Shown here piece by piece: positions 25,493 to 34,549 of a stretch of 64,000 nt of DNA (the first letter of the stretch is position 1; every line of letters begins with the position of its first letter). The notes below the pieces were generated by a model, which worked only from the letters and a program-made list of their open reading frames with translations, made no database searches and was not told where the DNA came from. The stretch lies in the IMG/VR virus record IMGVR_UViG_3300012001_000010, positions 1 through 64,000 of that record, one strand, 5' to 3'. Position numbers and translations under genes: made by a program. The DNA is from a virus.

Positions 25493-26086
25493 ATGTTTGG
25501 ACGATTTGGCTTCCGAGATAAGGCGACCGCCGTGATTGAGCGAGCTAAGGCGTTTTTTTACTCTCGCTTCCTTGCCGCTAAGTTTGCGATCGGCGGCGTC
25601 TATCGCGTCGATTGTTTTGACTCGGGTGGGAACCTGCGATGGTCAACTCTTGCGAAGAACGGCGTAACCGACCTCGGGATCGCGACGATCCTAAACGTGT
25701 TCCTGCGCGCACAAGCAGGTATCGCGTCGTGGTACATCGGCTTGATCGACAACGCGGGCTTCACGGCGCTGGCTTCATCCGATATTGCAACGTCTCATGT
25801 TGGATGGTCTGAAGTTGCCGGAACGAACTATAGCGATGCAAACCGGATTGTGTGGTTGGCCGGTGCGGCTGCTTCGGGTGCCGTGGTTAATCCGACATCG
25901 AGCGACTTCCACATGATCCCCTCCGCCGCCCTCACTGTGAGGGGGCTGTTCCTGATCTCCGACAACACCAAGGGCGGGACGATCGGGACTCTGTTCTCGA
26001 CCGCCGCATTTACGGGCGGCAATCAGATTGTCAACAACGGGGATACTTTGAAAGTTACGTACACAGTTTCCGCCGTGTCAACCTAA
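25493..26086 (+). CDS. Conserved phage structural protein
   Basis: 197 aa. The pattern GVYRVDCFDSGGNLRW, NGVTDLGIATIL, ASWYIGLIDN, SSDIATSHVGWSEV, FLISDNTKGGT and ending GDTLKVTYTV is widespread in tailed phages next to tail-fibre genes. These are usually annotated only as virion or hypothetical proteins. A beta-sandwich is likely. A terminator-like hairpin follows. Confidence 0.7.
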   Translation: MFGRFGFRDKATAVIERAKAFFYSRFLAAKFAIGGVYRVDCFDSGGNLRWSTLAKNGVTDLGIATILNVFLRAQAGIASWYIGLIDNAGFTALASSDIATSHVGWSEVAGTNYSDANRIVWLAGAAASGAVVNPTSSDFHMIPSAALTVRGLFLISDNTKGGTIGTLFSTAAFTGGNQIVNNGDTLKVTYTVSAVST

Positions 26087-26110
26087 GATTGTTCCGGTCG
26101 GCGCAAACGG

Positions 26111-26151
26111 GCCGGGCCGGGTAGGGGATTTTCCTTTGCCCGGCTTCTTTT
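26111..26151 (+). terminator. Intrinsic terminator in the virion operon
   Basis: A 7-bp GC stem (GCCGGGC at 26111-26117, GCCCGGC at 26138-26144) with a 20-base loop, followed by TTCTTTT. It lies between the structural gene ending at 26086 and the gene starting at 26168. Confidence 0.6.
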
Positions 26152-26167
26152 CCAGGGGGTTGGCGTT

Positions 26168-27220
26168 ATGTTGCGATTTATTGATGGATTCGACCATTAT
26201 CCTACCTTGGATTTATTGCTTAAGTGGACCTCTGCGTATGAAGGTGGCGTTGGATCAGTTAGCGGTTCAAGTCTTACGTCTAATTTTCCTATAGGATTGA
26301 CTGGGCGAAATTCCACTATGGGGTGTACTCTTGCTGGTACTAGCGGATTCAACAACTCATTAAGAAAGACGCTTAATAATCAACAAATCTGGATTGTCGG
26401 TTGCGCGTTTAATTTTGCGGTATTACCGTCGTCAACTGCGGCGATCTTTCGGTTTCTTGATGGTACGACTACGCAGAACGAGATTAATGTCAACGCAGCG
26501 GGCAATATGGTTTGGACTCGCAATGGAACCGTCTTAGCGACGGGAACGGTTGTCTTGTCAGCCGGTGTCTTTTATTACATCGAGTGTATGACGACGATCG
26601 CGGCGTCAATTACAGCCGGATCATGTGTTCTTCACGTTAACGGTATCGCTGATATTACTTTAGCGGCTACAACGAACACGCAGAACACGGCAAACGCTTA
26701 CGCACAAACCGTCGAAATACTCACGTTCGCCGGGGTTAATACGGCTATCGACGACGTTTACATTTGCGACGGTACGGGTACGGCTAATAATTCTATCCTC
26801 GGCGATGTTCGCGTTGAAGCGATCCTTCCTAATGCGGCTGGAGCTTTTTCGGCGTGGACACCTTTGTCTGGAACGAACTTCTCACAAGTCGATCAAACCT
26901 CAGAAGACGGCGATACAACTTATGTCTCGTCGGCTACTGCGGGAAATGAAGATACTTACTTATTTGGGTCTATGGTTTCAAGCCCGCTTAATATTTTTGG
27001 AATCCAAACGACGGTCGTCAACCGAATGGATGACGCCGGGCCGCATACAATCAAGTCAATTATCAGGATCGCCGCCGTCGACTACCCTGGTGCGACAGTC
27101 GGCCAGGCGAGCACTTACGCATTCGATACGGAAATTCACGAAACGAATCCCGCGACCGCCGCTGCGTGGACTGCCGCCGCCGTTAATGCGTTGGAGGCGG
27201 GCGTGTCGCTCGTGAGTTAA
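26168..27220 (+). CDS. Concanavalin/LamG-like virion protein
   Basis: 350 aa. It begins LRFIDGFDHYPTLD and contains alternating strands such as WIVGCAFNFAVLP, INVNAAGNMVW, YYIECMTTIA and CVLHVNG, then IDDVYICDGTG. This is the pattern of lectin/LamG-type jelly-roll proteins often found in phage tails or capsid decoration, which bind glycans. Base composition is lower in GC than in flanking genes, suggesting more recent acquisition. No catalytic motif is seen. Confidence 0.6.
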   Translation: MLRFIDGFDHYPTLDLLLKWTSAYEGGVGSVSGSSLTSNFPIGLTGRNSTMGCTLAGTSGFNNSLRKTLNNQQIWIVGCAFNFAVLPSSTAAIFRFLDGTTTQNEINVNAAGNMVWTRNGTVLATGTVVLSAGVFYYIECMTTIAASITAGSCVLHVNGIADITLAATTNTQNTANAYAQTVEILTFAGVNTAIDDVYICDGTGTANNSILGDVRVEAILPNAAGAFSAWTPLSGTNFSQVDQTSEDGDTTYVSSATAGNEDTYLFGSMVSSPLNIFGIQTTVVNRMDDAGPHTIKSIIRIAAVDYPGATVGQASTYAFDTEIHETNPATAAAWTAAAVNALEAGVSLVS

Positions 27221-27222
27221 TC

Positions 27223-28134
27223 ATGAGTGTTCGTATCACACAGGTCGTTACCGAAGTTCTGCGTAACTCATCAGCGGCAAAAGCGAGAGTTACACAAGTT
27301 GTCGCCGAAGTTCTGCGTAACTCATCAGCGGCAAAAGCGAGAGTCACACAAGTCGTCGCTGAAGTTTTAGTTACCAGTGCTGGTAATTTTCGGCCAGTTT
27401 CAGCAACCTCTGGATTAACTTTCTCTTATAGCAGCACGAATCCTGGTAAGAGGTATGTTTCGGCCAAAAATAACCTCTTGATGTCCATTAACGCTTATGG
27501 ACGAACGTCTCCGGTTCACGCTTCGGCGTCGACCGGGATCATCTTAAGCGGGCCGGGATCGGCTTATGGATACGGCAATAAGGTCGTCTCGGCAAAAAGC
27601 GGCTTCATCCTCTCGATCTCCGATCAGACGCACTCTTATGGGAATAAAGTCGTCTCAGGGTCGAGCGGAGTAATTCTCTCAATTTCAGATAACACCTTAA
27701 ATAATGGAAGTAAGCCCGTCTCGGCGACATCGGGACTCGTTTTCTCTCTCGACACTGAAGTTCTCGATATCGCGGTCTGGAGGGTTTCGGCGTTGTCGAA
27801 ACTCACCATGTCGGTCATTAGCACGGCGAGCTTTAATCGGTCAGTCAAGGCCCAGTCGGGGGTCATCCTTTCTGGCCCAGGCAAGTCTGGCAAGAATATC
27901 AGTGTAGCGGCGACGACAAATATGAGCTTGTCAGAGAAGCCGATCCCGAGCAATTTTTTCCATATCTCGTCAACGTCTTCTATACTCTTGTCGGTCAACG
28001 CAGCAGTCGTGCTCGGCCACACGCCCGCGTTGACGGGACTGATCTTCACGACTGCCGCGTTCGCGACGACCCGGTTCCCTTGGCGGTTCTCCCCGCTCGT
28101 CCTGCCGACGGGCGGCGGCTTGCCCCACTCTTGA
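27223..28134 (+). CDS. Repeat-rich fibre-like protein
   Basis: 303 aa. The first ~55 residues are three near-identical 18-aa repeats (VTQVVAEVLRNSSAAKAR), followed by about eight degenerate repeats of a VSATSGLILSIS-type beta unit. No Cys. Such repeats usually form elongated trimeric fibres or decoration proteins. Start ATG 27223 lies 2 bases after the previous stop. The N-terminal repeat is nearly exact at DNA level, hinting at recent duplication. Confidence 0.6.
   Translation: MSVRITQVVTEVLRNSSAAKARVTQVVAEVLRNSSAAKARVTQVVAEVLVTSAGNFRPVSATSGLTFSYSSTNPGKRYVSAKNNLLMSINAYGRTSPVHASASTGIILSGPGSAYGYGNKVVSAKSGFILSISDQTHSYGNKVVSGSSGVILSISDNTLNNGSKPVSATSGLVFSLDTEVLDIAVWRVSALSKLTMSVISTASFNRSVKAQSGVILSGPGKSGKNISVAATTNMSLSEKPIPSNFFHISSTSSILLSVNAAVVLGHTPALTGLIFTTAAFATTRFPWRFSPLVLPTGGGLPHS
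27238..27373 (+). repeat. 54-bp in-gene tandem repeat, about 2.5 units
   Basis: Two full 54-bp units and one partial unit encode the 18-aa repeat at the start of the fibre-like protein. Units 1 and 2 differ at only a few bases and the third diverges after about 36 bases. It keeps frame, so copy number could vary without breaking the gene. Confidence 0.85.
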
Positions 28135-28157
28135 TTATTCCTCGCGAGGGTAGAGTT

Positions 28158-28991
28158 ATGCTGACTCCAGTGACAGCCGGGCTGGCCGTTGGAAACGCCG
28201 TAGGGGGCGGCACGGCGAACGGCGTGCTCTACGCCAACGGGACCGGCAATCTGGCCACGTCGGCGGGCCTCGCGTTCAATGGAGCGACGCTCACTCTCCC
28301 GCTTGGCTCTAGCGCGACTCCCTCGCTTATCCTTGGGAATAACGCGACAAACGGCTTGGTCGGAATCGGTGCTAATATCTATATAGTCGTTGGCGGCGGC
28401 TATTGGGGTACGCTCGATTTATCAAACAATATTTTCGCCTTAAACTCATCCACCACGTTCGCTTGGTCGAGCGGCTCCAATTCATCGACAGGCTGGGATG
28501 TAACCCTTAATCGCGTCTCCGTAGGTGCTCTCCGTGTCGGCAATGGCAATAGCGGAATCAACTACGGCTCGATTATTACCGGCACCACTGACGCCGCAAC
28601 AACCACCACTCCCGTTGGGTCAACGGTTACCCATACGACCTCAGGCGTACCCGCCGCTGGGTTCGGGTGCTCACAACTCTTCACCGCCCAGTCGAGCACG
28701 ACCGTCGGCCAGCACGTCGGATCGGTCGTCGCATCATGGGTCGTCTCGACCGACGCGAGCCGCACGGGCCGGGTTGCCCTGTTCGCGTCGGATTATTCGG
28801 GGATCGACCGCGAAGGGCTTCGCGTCGAATCTGACGGTACACAAGCAAAGATAGGCCTCTATGGTGTCGCGGCCACCGCTCGACCAACACTCACGTATTC
28901 ACGAGGCGGTGCCGGTGAGACCGCCGCCGTCGCCGCGATCCGTGTCGCTCTTGCCTCGCTCGGTATCGTGCTCGATTCGACCATCGCCTAA
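28158..28991 (+). CDS. Tail-fibre-like protein
   Basis: 277 aa from ATG 28158 (GAGGGTAGAG upstream); a longer frame to 28080 overlaps the previous gene and reads as shadow. Gly/Ser/Thr/Asn-rich beta repeats (GGGTANGVLYANGTGNLA, GATLTLPLGSSATPSLIL) are like the repetitive domains of phage tail fibres. The end (AAVAAIRVALASLGIV) is a helical cap common in phage fibre proteins. Receptor binding is inferred from character only. Confidence 0.6.
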   Translation: MLTPVTAGLAVGNAVGGGTANGVLYANGTGNLATSAGLAFNGATLTLPLGSSATPSLILGNNATNGLVGIGANIYIVVGGGYWGTLDLSNNIFALNSSTTFAWSSGSNSSTGWDVTLNRVSVGALRVGNGNSGINYGSIITGTTDAATTTTPVGSTVTHTTSGVPAAGFGCSQLFTAQSSTTVGQHVGSVVASWVVSTDASRTGRVALFASDYSGIDREGLRVESDGTQAKIGLYGVAATARPTLTYSRGGAGETAAVAAIRVALASLGIVLDSTIA

Positions 28992-29016
28992 CCACCACTA
29001 CTAGAGGGGAAGTTTC

Positions 29017-29280
29017 ATGCTTAACGCTAATCTTATCACTAAGTACCGCACTGGAATCGCCACGCTGCTTAGCGTGTTCGCGGACCTTCGCGACCTTGAA
29101 CTTCAGATTTCGGCAGAAGGAGGAGTAGCGATCTTCCTTTCCACGGATTTCGCGGGGGCTAATGCCGATCTAACGCCTTCACAATTCGGGTCACTTGTAA
29201 CAAGCCGGACTGCACTTGAAGCTATCCTGTCGGCAGGCGGGAATGCTCACTACACGAATCTTATGAAGGCTCGTGCTTAA
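29017..29280 (+). CDS. Small hypothetical virion-region protein
   Basis: 87 aa, mostly helical and mildly acidic, no Cys. LLSVFADLRDLELQ, then LTPSQFGSLVTSRTALEAIL. It is the kind of small protein seen beside tail-fibre genes. GAGGGGAAG lies upstream of the ATG. Function unknown. Confidence 0.55.
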   Translation: MLNANLITKYRTGIATLLSVFADLRDLELQISAEGGVAIFLSTDFAGANADLTPSQFGSLVTSRTALEAILSAGGNAHYTNLMKARA

Positions 29281-29300
29281 TTTTACAACGGAGACCCGTC

Positions 29301-30077
29301 ATGCCTCAAGAAATCTTTCTACCTTATGGTGTGACGGGTCTCACGACCCTCTATGCCGCGATCCGACGCCCGTCCGATGGCTATTACTGGTACACGGTGA
29401 CTCCCGCTTGGGAAATTTACAATGCGGCCCATGTCGCGGCCGGGTATGCGATCCCGCTCACTGAAGAAGGTGTGAGCGGTGATTATTACGCCAGCTTCCC
29501 GGTCGGTATCACTCTTGCGGGCCGATACGATATCGTCGCCCGGAAGCAAGCCGGTGCATCTCCGGCGTGGCCGACTGACTCCATTATTGGGACTCAGACT
29601 GGCTTCCCCTGGTCGGGTAGTAGTGTGTCGATTCCTGCCGTCGTGGATTCAGCGGGCCGTTCGACGCTTACGCCAGCCGAACATACGGCGATATCAGGAA
29701 CTGACGTGCCAACCGCGATGACGACCCAGGGTTACACATCCGCTAGGGCTGTAAAAGTCGATAATCTCGACGCCTCGGTGAATGCGGTTCTCACCCAGGC
29801 GACCAACGTGAATACCTCGATCGCGGCGGCTCAAACGAATGTGACCGTCGTCGCGGACGGCGCAAACAGCACGAACGTCTTTACCGTATCAGGAGTGACA
29901 GCCGTTCCCGCAAGCCTGGTCGGGATGTCGGTCGAGTTTAGTGGAGGATCGGCCGGGAACCTAAAGGCCCGCAAGACGATCATTAGTTCAGTCGTCAACG
30001 GGGCGAACGTCCAGGTTACGGTCGGCAATGCGTTCGGCGTGATCCCGGCAGTCGGCGATACCGCCGCGATCTTCTAA
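29301..30077 (+). CDS. Hypothetical tail-associated protein
   Basis: 258 aa. The N-terminal half is rich in aromatic residues (YWYTVTPAWEIYNAAH, DYYASFPVGITLAGRYDIVAR) and looks like a beta-sandwich. The C-terminal half is Thr/Val/Asn-rich, with VFTVSGVTAVPASLVGM. Such two-part proteins often sit between fibre and nozzle genes. No recognised family. Confidence 0.55.
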   Translation: MPQEIFLPYGVTGLTTLYAAIRRPSDGYYWYTVTPAWEIYNAAHVAAGYAIPLTEEGVSGDYYASFPVGITLAGRYDIVARKQAGASPAWPTDSIIGTQTGFPWSGSSVSIPAVVDSAGRSTLTPAEHTAISGTDVPTAMTTQGYTSARAVKVDNLDASVNAVLTQATNVNTSIAAAQTNVTVVADGANSTNVFTVSGVTAVPASLVGMSVEFSGGSAGNLKARKTIISSVVNGANVQVTVGNAFGVIPAVGDTAAIF

Positions 30078-30089
30078 GCGAGGCGAATC

Positions 30090-32528
30090 ATGCCGCTCCT
30101 TTGGCCCTATAAAGCTAGACGACTTTCGGTTGGTCCATCTGTACTTGCGGCCTCAGCGAGAAGTGGATTCGCGTTAGCGGAAGTCGTGATTCTATCAGGA
30201 GGCACACCTACGTCTTCTCCGGGATCAAAGGAGCGTGGACTCGGCGTCCAGAATGTGATTCGGAGCGGCATCAGCGGCGATTTCCCGCTCAGTTTCGCCG
30301 AGACGCCATCGGGACTGCTCCTGATGGCGAACGGGATCGACCCGATGATGAAGTGGGACGGGCTTGTGGCGAACGCGCCGAATGCGGGCGTGACGCCGCC
30401 ATCGACGGCGATGCAGCTTGGCGGGGTCGGCTCGGGATATATCACCGGGACGCTCGCGGCTTATCAGCGGTTCGTCGATGACCACGGCAACGTGTCGGAC
30501 CTCTCGCCGATCTCGAACCTCGTCGTCGCTGGGATGGACGGCTTGATTGAGTCGGTCAATTACAGCAAGGCAACCGGACTTGTCACGATGGTCTCATTCA
30601 GCCACGGCCTCGCGTCGGGCGAGCGTATCATGATCGACGGTGTTCAGGGGATTAGCCTCGTCAACGGCAGTTTCGTGATTACCGTGGTCGATCAGGATAC
30701 GTTCACGATCAACGGCCTGATTAACACACAAGGCGTCTATTCCCAGGGTGGTGCCTGGACGCTCGGGGTGATGTCTTTGATCTATGGGGCGGTGCCAGTC
30801 TCGACCCAGGCGAATGTGGTGCGTCGGCAAATCCTCCGTAATCTCTCGGGTAACGCTGATGCTGTCTATGTCGATATCGACACGACCGACCTCATATCGA
30901 CCGCGTTCGCCTCGACCTTGACCGACAACCTCCTCTGCGCCAACGAGCCGGTGCCGATGTTCAGCGAGGAGAATGGGTTGCCATTCGCGTCGAGACACGG
31001 CGTACCGCCATCTCATAAGTCCGTCTTGGCTCTCCACAAGGGCCGAGTCTTCGCGACGGCGGAAACCCCCTATGACGACGGTCATGTTGAAGCGGCGTTT
31101 AATAGCGTGTTCGTTCACGGTGTTGGGACGGCATGGCCCGCTAACTTCGCGGGCAGGTGCATCTATATCAATGGTGCCAACTCGCGATATCTGATCGACT
31201 CGGTTGACCCGATCAACCAGATACTCACGCTCGACAGCCCTTTTCTTCAGCCGCCCGCACCTTATGCGCTCTACACGATCCTTCCCGACCCTGGCGAGCG
31301 GCGGCTGGTCTACTACAGTGAAGCGGGACTGGTCGAGTGTTGGCCCGCGTTTAATGCGATCGCGGTCCCGGAGAATAATGATTCGATCGTTGGAATGGTG
31401 ACTCTTGAGAGTTACTTGTACATTATCGAGCGAAGACATATCCATCGGTTGACGTTCGACAAAGACCCCGCTTCGGACGGATTCCTCTTTCGGTCGGTCA
31501 ACCGTGGGAGTCTCAATAATCGGACTTATGCGAGCGTCGAGGATGCGATCTACTTCCTCGACGAGATTGGGATTCATAAGTTCGACGGCCAGGAGACGAA
31601 GCCGGTGAGCGGCCCGATCCAGACCGTGTTCCAGCAGGATGAGACCTCTGACATCTCGATCGACTGGACCTCGGATCAGTCGATCTGGCATGCCGCCGCC
31701 GATCCCGTCCGTGACACGATCCGTTGGTTCGTGACGATGGTCGGCTTCTCGGCCCCTTATCACGCGATCTCCTACAACTACCGGACGGATCGTTGGTGGA
31801 TCGAGCAATATCCGACGCCGATGACCGCTTCTTGTAACGCAACGATTGGGCATCGTCGATCGCTGGCTGGTACTGACGCAAGGCGGGTCGTTTGCCTTTC
31901 AGAAGGGGTTTATGATGGAGTTGTCGGTGTTGGGACACTTCGTGGTTCACCGACCTTAGCCGACGCCGACTCATTAACTGACTCGTCAGCCTCTTTTGAC
32001 GCGATCGAGGGTGCGCCTATTTCGATCGTCGATGGGACAGGCATCGGACAGACTCGGATCATTGCCTCAGTATCGACGAATGCGAATACTATTTTTATTA
32101 TTCAACCGTGGACGGTTATCCCCGACGCTACGAGCGTTTATCAGGTTGGTGGAATCCCTTGGAATTGGCAGTCGGGATGGTTCCAGTATGTCGAGGACGA
32201 GGAGGATAATTGCCGAGACATCGAGCTTGTCTTCCGGCCGGTCAAGGTTCCGACATTGCTCGACATGCAGCTATTCTTCGACCACTCGTTCGTCCCCCGG
32301 AACTGGTCGCGATCGCTGATCCAGGATAACGTCCAAACTGAGGCTGGACTTCCGCAGATTACTGTTCAACTCGCGGCGGCGGTTGGTTGGGCGCGGCAGC
32401 AATACAGCGGACACGCGAATCGCGGAGCTTATGGCGATCGGTTCGTGTCAGTTTCGCTCTCAGGTGTCCAGGCTGGCGAGCCGGTTCGGGTATCCCAAGT
32501 GGTCATTAACGGCGTGGAGGCGGTCTAA
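30090..32528 (+). CDS. Tail nozzle/stabilisation-like protein (P22 gp10-like candidate)
   Basis: 812 aa. Features of podoviral nozzle or tail-tube-B proteins include LLMANGIDPMMKWDG near the N terminus, repeated beta-propeller-like blades (RRLVYYSEAGLVECWPAF, YASVEDAIYFLDEIGIHKFDG), a region with IVGMVTLESYLYIIERRHIHRL, and YHAISYNYRTDRWWIEQYP. The protein would form the distal tail tube below the adaptor. Its stop overlaps the next start (TAATG). Assignment is from blade-like patterns and gene order. Confidence 0.6.
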   Translation: MPLLWPYKARRLSVGPSVLAASARSGFALAEVVILSGGTPTSSPGSKERGLGVQNVIRSGISGDFPLSFAETPSGLLLMANGIDPMMKWDGLVANAPNAGVTPPSTAMQLGGVGSGYITGTLAAYQRFVDDHGNVSDLSPISNLVVAGMDGLIESVNYSKATGLVTMVSFSHGLASGERIMIDGVQGISLVNGSFVITVVDQDTFTINGLINTQGVYSQGGAWTLGVMSLIYGAVPVSTQANVVRRQILRNLSGNADAVYVDIDTTDLISTAFASTLTDNLLCANEPVPMFSEENGLPFASRHGVPPSHKSVLALHKGRVFATAETPYDDGHVEAAFNSVFVHGVGTAWPANFAGRCIYINGANSRYLIDSVDPINQILTLDSPFLQPPAPYALYTILPDPGERRLVYYSEAGLVECWPAFNAIAVPENNDSIVGMVTLESYLYIIERRHIHRLTFDKDPASDGFLFRSVNRGSLNNRTYASVEDAIYFLDEIGIHKFDGQETKPVSGPIQTVFQQDETSDISIDWTSDQSIWHAAADPVRDTIRWFVTMVGFSAPYHAISYNYRTDRWWIEQYPTPMTASCNATIGHRRSLAGTDARRVVCLSEGVYDGVVGVGTLRGSPTLADADSLTDSSASFDAIEGAPISIVDGTGIGQTRIIASVSTNANTIFIIQPWTVIPDATSVYQVGGIPWNWQSGWFQYVEDEEDNCRDIELVFRPVKVPTLLDMQLFFDHSFVPRNWSRSLIQDNVQTEAGLPQITVQLAAAVGWARQQYSGHANRGAYGDRFVSVSLSGVQAGEPVRVSQVVINGVEAV

Positions 32529-33241
32529 TGTTTGGACTTGACAGGCCAAACAGGCTTCTTCAGCCGTGGAAGAACGTCAAGCAGTTCAGCGAGGAACTGT
32601 ACGCGATGCTCACACAGGATAAACCGATCCAACATGACGGGCCAGTGACGATTCGGGTTCCCGAGGGCCAGACGGCACTGAAGCTTGTGCGCGGCGAGCC
32701 TGGCAAAGACGCGGAACCAGCCCCTAGTATTCGGGCGAGACCGATCCCTACAGTCCCGACTCCTCTATCTACTGGCAGTAAACCTGCGTCTCCGGGCGGT
32801 CAATCCTATGGGTCTAAAGAGTCGAAGTATGAGCCGCTCATCTCGATTCATGGCGGGACAGACTTTAAGGGCCACGAGCCTGTTCGATTTGATACGCCTC
32901 CGCAAATTTATAACCCAAAGAATCGAAAATATGAAGTTGTGGCTCCGTTCGATTATTCAGGCCCTAACCCTAAAAAGAACACGCGAATATACACGGAAGA
33001 CGCAGCAACATCAGTGTATGTTGGAAAAGTAAGCTCGGGGACCGGAAATTCTTATCAGGTTGCTATTTATCCGCTTGGACCTAATGATATTACTTCTGCG
33101 TTTACTGTCACGGTGACAGTCCCTATGATTGACCCAGATGAGACGATTGACGCCGGTACGTGGATATTCGGCATACACGTATTTACTGACTCCGAGGGCG
33201 TCGATTCGTATTTCTATCAGCCCGCCGTATGGGTGTCATGA
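32528..33241 (+). CDS. Hypothetical virion protein
   Basis: 237 aa. It starts MFGLDRPNRLLQPWKNVKQF and has a Pro/Ser-rich linker and a C-terminal beta-rich domain (TVTVTVPMIDPDETIDAGTW). Several aromatic residues, no Cys. It starts within the stop of the nozzle-like gene and ends in the start of the next, so expression is coupled. Function unknown. Confidence 0.55.
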   Translation: MFGLDRPNRLLQPWKNVKQFSEELYAMLTQDKPIQHDGPVTIRVPEGQTALKLVRGEPGKDAEPAPSIRARPIPTVPTPLSTGSKPASPGGQSYGSKESKYEPLISIHGGTDFKGHEPVRFDTPPQIYNPKNRKYEVVAPFDYSGPNPKKNTRIYTEDAATSVYVGKVSSGTGNSYQVAIYPLGPNDITSAFTVTVTVPMIDPDETIDAGTWIFGIHVFTDSEGVDSYFYQPAVWVS

Positions 33242-34512
33242 TGTTTAAGATTAACCAAAAAAAAGGACTACCCAGGCTCGCCGCTGTTAATCCAGCTTCA
33301 AATTCCTCTTTTACTATGAGTCGCGGGGATATCTTGACGGGGAAGCTGCCCGTCTTTTGGGGTCCATCTCAGCCCGCCCCGGACGTATTTGGTGAATATT
33401 TTCCTCCAAATGATTGGGCGAAAGTTAACACATTACTACGTGTTCCTCGTGTGGCTCGGTTCTTCTTTGAGACTGTAACGATTTTAACTGACGTGACGAT
33501 CGCGAGTTGGATGACGGGAACTTACAGTTACGGCGTCCACACGGATTCGTTTGATCTTGATATAACAACCCCTTCTAGCTTTTATCCAACGCATACTCAC
33601 ACGACCAGCCTTGCGGACGCCGGTACAGCGCAGTACGCGATTGAATTCGACAAGGGTTTCAGTGGACACGATTATTTGCCAGGTGTCGGTAGTTTCGACG
33701 CGACAGGAACACAAAAGAACTGGTATAGTACGTTTTATGTCGCGCCTTTTCATCTTGAAGTTTATGAGGATCGGAGCAGTACTCTATACGAATTGATCGG
33801 GATTATTGATGCGCTTCAAGGGCAACATTTAAACTTACCGCCTTCGACGGCTCTTTTTGGCCTTCCTCATATCACGACGACTTCTTATGGTCCCTATAGC
33901 GGTGGATTATGCGCCCCAGTAAAAGTGGGTACTTTTTCCATAAATGGGATTGGATATGGAACAGCGATCCCTTACCCTGAACTCGGAATGATTATCCCGG
34001 CTGGGTGGGCACAGCCGCCTCCACTTCAGGTTCCGAGCCAGACTGACGCGATTCACGCCGTTGCTAATGCTCAGTACGCCGCATACAATCAGCCAAAGAG
34101 CGTTTCGTTCGATTGGTTCGACCGATCGAGCGGATATAATTTTCTCGATCTCGTGACGCCATCAGCGACAGGTTTTTTTGGAACCCGTACCGTATCCTTC
34201 TTGATGTTCTCGACGTGGCATACGATCCCGGATCAATCTGACCCTCGTATCGCGTTGATAAAAGCGAGCTTCGCTGGTTTCGCGGACTACAAAGTCGTCG
34301 TCTTGATTGACCAGGATAGCTTTGACGATATTCTCGCCGCGACTTCCACGAATGACACGTCAGTTGCGTCGGCTGTCGGGTTGTTTATGGGAGGCATCAA
34401 TTCGCTCGTGTCTTCGCTAGCTGAATACGGATGGACGATGGAGACCGTTGGGTACAAGAATCTCAATTCCGTGAGTTCTATTGTCTCTCGGTATATCGGC
34501 CTTATTGGTTAG
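33238..34512 (+). CDS. Hypothetical virion protein
   Basis: 424 aa from an ATG overlapping the previous stop (ATGA); a start at 33229 is also open. Rich in aromatic and Thr/Ser residues (FGEYFPPNDWAKVNTLLR, HTHTTSLADAG, NWYSTFYVAPFHLEVY), with a long mid-region and a helical C terminus. Base composition is lower in GC than the flanking genes. No known fold is evident. Because no capsid gene was recognised, it deserves testing as a virion component. Confidence 0.5.
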   Translation: MMFKINQKKGLPRLAAVNPASNSSFTMSRGDILTGKLPVFWGPSQPAPDVFGEYFPPNDWAKVNTLLRVPRVARFFFETVTILTDVTIASWMTGTYSYGVHTDSFDLDITTPSSFYPTHTHTTSLADAGTAQYAIEFDKGFSGHDYLPGVGSFDATGTQKNWYSTFYVAPFHLEVYEDRSSTLYELIGIIDALQGQHLNLPPSTALFGLPHITTTSYGPYSGGLCAPVKVGTFSINGIGYGTAIPYPELGMIIPAGWAQPPPLQVPSQTDAIHAVANAQYAAYNQPKSVSFDWFDRSSGYNFLDLVTPSATGFFGTRTVSFLMFSTWHTIPDQSDPRIALIKASFAGFADYKVVVLIDQDSFDDILAATSTNDTSVASAVGLFMGGINSLVSSLAEYGWTMETVGYKNLNSVSSIVSRYIGLIG

Positions 34513-34549
34513 ACTTTTCTTTTCTTCTCTAGAAAAAAGGAACCATGCG

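Noticed and set aside
30594-31853. Long minus-strand open frame (419 codons) inside the nozzle-like gene
   Set aside because: The product is Arg/Asp/Val-rich without a binding site upstream, and it lies in the middle of a coherent plus-strand structural gene. The same applies to the minus-strand frame at 21099-22148 in the portal gene.
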